From Epiperipatus broadwayi (lineage: Eukaryota; Onychophora; Udeonychophora; Euonychophora; Peripatidae), in assembly GCA_028023455.1 (NCBI GenBank), contig JAQFVV010012974.1, forward strand, positions 254,001 through 318,000: 64,000 nucleotides of DNA, written 5' to 3'. The notes beneath the pieces are model-generated. The model searched no databases, was not told where the DNA came from, and was given only the letters and a program-made list of their open reading frames with translations. Numbering within the stretch: position 1 is the stretch's first letter; each line of letters starts with the position of its first letter. This document shows positions 60,374-64,000 of this stretch, in pieces. Made by a program: the position numbers and the translations under genes.

Positions 60374-63213
60374 ACTTTTTATTTAGGTACTTACAACTGC
60401 ATATCACTTTCAAGTGAAGGAAGATTGCAATAATTAGAAGAACTGTCTTATATTAAATGGGACATTATTGGACTTTGTGAAGTTAGAAGAAAAGGAGAAG
60501 AAACAATTGATTTAAAAAGTGGACATATACTTTATTATAAAGGCACACATATTGGAAATACAAGTGGAGTAGGATTCATTATAAATAAAAAGTGGAAGAA
60601 CAATATTGTGGAGATTGATGGTGTATCGGACAGAGTGGCAAGATTAGTTATACAACTTAATAGCAGATACCAAATGCAGATAATTCGGATTTATGCCCCA
60701 ACAAGTTCTCATAGTGATGAAGTAGTAGAAGATTTTTATATGGATGTACAAAAGGCTTTTGATCAGAGTAAACAACATTTTAAAATTGTTATGGGAGACT
60801 TTAATGCTAGAATTGGTAGATAAATGAAAGATGAAAGTGCTGTAGGTAATTTTGGTTATGTTAATAGACATGAGAGAGGACATAGACTTGTGGAGTTTGC
60901 AGAAAAAGAAAAACGTTATATTATGAATTCATTTTTGAGAAAAATGTTAAAAGGAAATGGACATGGAAGCATCCAAATGAAGGTACAGCAGAATTGGATT
61001 ATATTTTGACTAATAGAAAATACATATTTCAAGATTGTAATGTTCTTAATAAATTTAACACAGGTAGTGATCATCGATTAGTAAGGTGTAAGTTACGTGT
61101 TAATGTAAAACTAGAGAGACAAAAATTATTAAGAAAAACAATATTTACAGTTGATATTCCTAATCTTCAGAAACATTCTAATGAATTTAAATTAGAACTT
61201 ACAAATAGGTGTCAAGTGTTAGGAGATTTTGAACATGATTCAGATTTGAATGAAATTAATATGAAAATAACTGATACACTTTTAAAAACTGCAACAAACA
61301 TAGCTGGTAGAAAAAAGCAGCAATTGACTAATAAAATTTCTACTGAGACTAGAGAATTTATGAAGAAAGGAAGGAATATGAAGATATACAAAAATGATGT
61401 ATTAAAAAGAATTGAATATCTCGAATTTTGTAAAATGGTACGGAAAAGAGTTGAAAATGATACAAGAAAGTATAACTGTGAAATAGCAAGGAAAGCTGTA
61501 GAAGAAAATAAAAGTCTCAAAAATGTTAAACAACATTTTGGTATTGGTAGGAAATTTATATCTGCAATAAGAAAAAAAGATGGAATTATTACTAAAAAGA
61601 GAGATGACATCATGAAATTGGTAGAAGATTTTTATCAAGAATTATATAGTAATAAAGAACAAGTACCTCCTATATCTATTACATCATCCGAATTGCCCAG
61701 AATTTTAAATGAAGAAATGAGACATGCAATTAAGTGTATGAAGAAAGAAAAGGCTCCAGTAAATGATGGAATTATAATTGATATATTAAAAGAAGCAGGT
61801 GAAGAAATAGAAACAATTTTAGCAAAGTTATATACCAAATGTCTAAATGATAAAGATGTACCAGAAGATTGGAAGAATGCAGTAATAATATTAATATTTA
61901 AAAAAGGTGATAAAGAAGATATTAGAAATTACAGACCTATCAGCCTTTTATCAGTTTTATATAAAATTTTTACCAAGATAATTACAACTCGTCTACGCAC
62001 TTTGGATTTCCACCAACAAAGAGAACAAGCTGGATTTAAAAGTGGTTTTAGTACAATAGATCATATCCAGGTATTGAGAGAAGTCATAGAAAGGTCAAAC
62101 GAATATGAGTTGTCATTATGTTTTGGATTTGTAGATTATGAAAAGGCATTCGATTCTATACACATTTCTTCAGTGATTAAAGCATTGGATTATCAAGGTA
62201 TAGATTCAGGACATTGTCATATTTTAAAGAATATTCATAAAAATGCAACAGCAACAATTAGATTACATAATGATACTGGAAAAATCAACATTGAGAAAGG
62301 TGTAAGACAAGGTGACTCCATATCTCCAAAACTCTTTACAGCAGTGCTGTAAGAAGTATTTTGTGGATTAAAATGGGAAACTAAAGGAGTGAAAGTCAAT
62401 GAAGAGTATTTAAGTCATTTAGATTTCGCAGATGATGTAGTTGTTTTTGCAAATAATGCTTCAGAGCTGCAGGAAATGTTGCAGGAGTTAGCAGATGAAA
62501 GTAGAAAAGTAGGACTAAAGATAAATGTTAAAAAGACTAAAGTAATGTTTAATCAATTTGCTCAAAATATGAAAATAAAGATTGATTATGAAGAATTAGA
62601 AGAAGTTAACAGCTACAAATACATTGGTAAGATTATTGATACAGATGGAAACATAATGGAGGAAATTAATCATAGAATTAAACTTGGTTGGAGTGCTTTT
62701 GGTAGAAATAACTTGATACTAAAAGGAAATATGCCTATGTGTTTGAAAAGGATGGTTTTTAACAAATGTGTTTTACCAGTTCTTACTTATGGATCTAAGA
62801 CTTGGACACTTAATGGAAGAGCAATACAGAGACTTCAGACCACTCAAAGGAGTATGGAGAGATGTATGTTGGGAGTAAAAAGAAGAGATCGAAAACGCAA
62901 TGTATGGGTAAGACAACAAACAGGTGTTACTGACCTTATTGAAAAAATTAAAAGATTGAAATGGAGTTGGGATGGACATATTGCTAGAAGAGATGATAAT
63001 AGATGGACAATTGAAATTTTAAACTGGATTCCAAGAGATTGTAAAAGACCCAGAAAGAGACCACATGTTAGATGGATGAATGAAATAAGAAAATGTGCAG
63101 GGGTGTTGTGGAGAAGAGAAGCTAAAGATCGGAGAAGATGGATTAAACTTGGAGAGACTTCATCCTGCAGTGGATTGATAATGGTTGATGATGATGATGA
63201 TGATGACTCTTAA
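60374..63213 (+). pseudogene. RTE endonuclease/reverse-transcriptase polyprotein, four lesions
   Basis: Endonuclease landmarks: GTYNCISLSSEGRL (start), WDIIGLCEVRRKGE, IRIYAPTSS, MGDFNARIG (GDFN at 60,794-60,805), LDYILTNRK and SDHRLVR. RT landmarks: KKGDKEDIRNYRPISLLS, GFKSGFSTIDH, VDYEKAFDSI, GVRQGDSISPKLFTAVL and the catalytic box FADD (62,425-62,436). The C-terminal tail has ...RPHVRWMNEIRK and DRRRWIKLGE. In-frame TAA stops lie at 60,431-60,433, 60,821-60,823 and 62,350-62,352. One frame change lies between about 60,930 and 60,955 in an A-rich run. Otherwise one frame holds throughout, so the copy is young. Proteins of this kind are often annotated 'craniofacial development protein 2-like' in animal genomes. 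Confidence 0.92.
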
Positions 63214-63215
63214 TA

Positions 63216-64000
63216 ACTAGCATAGTAAGATAAATGTATAATTGATTTTATAATGTTAAAATTTCTGTATAATATGATGATATAAGTACTACAAACATAC
63301 TTAACAATAAATGCAACATTTATTTTGACAATAAAGACAATTAAATAAACAATAATTTTGGAAATTACAATATTTCAAAGCAGATTATCCAGACACTATG
63401 TTATACTATTCACTGCATAGAAGAAATACTTTTTAAAGTTTACAGATAAGAATAAAATAAATTTCCATATTAAATAACAATTGACTATTTTTAATTTTGT
63501 CTGACTAATTAAAATTTTTTTTCTTAATATTAGCACATCATCACAAGAAATTCCACACATTTACATAACAGTCATACTATTCTGTTGGCCCAACAATGAA
63601 TATTTTCAAATATTACGCATGTCTTACCAATCTAACAATGAAACAAAAAGTAGAAGTGATGTATATTATGTATTGAAGTCCAAAAGTACAATATTATTTC
63701 TAAATAAATATTGATCAGTTTTATGTTCTGCAATACTGGCAAAGCATAGCAAAAATGATCTACATATCAAAACCCACAATAACCTACACTCAGAATATTC
63801 AAGAGTGCAACAGAAGAAAAAATGTGCTTCCTCAAAACAAACAACAATATCAATTGCAAAAAAAATAGTCTTGGTGGTAATCCCCCCCCACACACACACA
63901 TGGATTTGGACATAATATACATTACAATACATTTGAGAGGCAAAGGTAAGTAAGACAATAAACCTAAATGGTGGCATATACTCAAAGTGAGCACATACAT
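63216..64000. other. AT-rich DNA, nothing recognised
   Basis: A C8 run and (CA)n tract lie at about 63,882-63,900. Minus-strand open frames near the window edge have no recognisable motif. This might belong to a feature beyond the window. Confidence 0.35.

Larger units (their letters stand above)
59990..63215 (+). mobile_element. RTE-type non-LTR retrotransposon, nearly complete
   Basis: A less AT-rich 5' region (about 59,990-60,373) leads into one long coding region (60,374-63,213) and a (GAT)n end at 63,183-63,204. The layout of a single APE-endonuclease plus RT polyprotein with almost no 3' UTR and a short tandem-repeat end is that of RTE-clade elements. The left boundary is estimated from the change in composition. 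Confidence 0.85.

Noticed and set aside
61212-61838. Minus-strand frames inside the RTE element
   Set aside because: Antisense to the RT/endonuclease frame; no motifs of their own.

Overview
This is a gene-poor, repeat-dense window of very A+T-rich eukaryotic DNA (about three quarters A+T by eye). I find no intact host gene, rRNA, canonical tRNA gene, CRISPR array or bacterial operon. The content is non-LTR retrotransposons, tRNA-derived SINEs, terminal-inverted-repeat DNA elements, many foldback (palindromic) elements and long microsatellites ((TTA)n, (AT)n, (CT)n). This suggests a large, transposon-rich invertebrate genome. I cannot name the species from the sequence alone.

Layout. 1-2,100: end of a Tigger-like element, then a rearranged non-LTR fragment set between TTA-type repeats. 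3,000-6,300: foldback elements and a decayed RT zinc-knuckle fragment. 7,680-8,950: a heavily decayed reverse-transcriptase relic on the minus strand. 9,740: a tRNA-derived SINE. 10,900-15,620: short foldbacks in otherwise featureless AT-rich DNA. 15,650-18,740: unassigned sequence with three patches of higher GC and two converging TATA-like boxes. 18,785: another SINE. 18,960-36,455: a very large inverted repeat, with two arms of about 4.5 kb around an 8.3-kb spacer that itself holds nested foldbacks. 38,250: a second copy of the 5.8-kb foldback. 38,960-44,711: a nearly complete two-ORF retrotransposon (minus strand) lying between (TTA)n arrays. 44,725-47,280: a decayed CR1/Jockey-like element (plus strand) broken by a foldback insertion. 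47,820: a third SINE. 48,500-50,670: nested foldbacks bounded by (AT)n. 50,680: a hAT MITE with an 8-bp target duplication. 53,470-54,430: tandem foldbacks. 57,277-58,324: complete Tigger-like element. 60,000-63,215: a nearly intact RTE-type retrotransposon (plus strand).

How the parts relate. The two-ORF element would supply an RNA-binding ORF1 protein and an endonuclease/reverse transcriptase. The RTE element would supply a single endonuclease/RT polyprotein. SINEs and foldbacks are non-autonomous and would need such enzymes, or a transposase not encoded here. The most interesting signals are the repeated association of one retrotransposon family with TTA microsatellites on both flanks, the 17.5-kb inverted repeat, and the habit of several foldback families of ending in (AT)n with small snap-back duplications. 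All alignments were made by eye; identities and exact ends are approximate.
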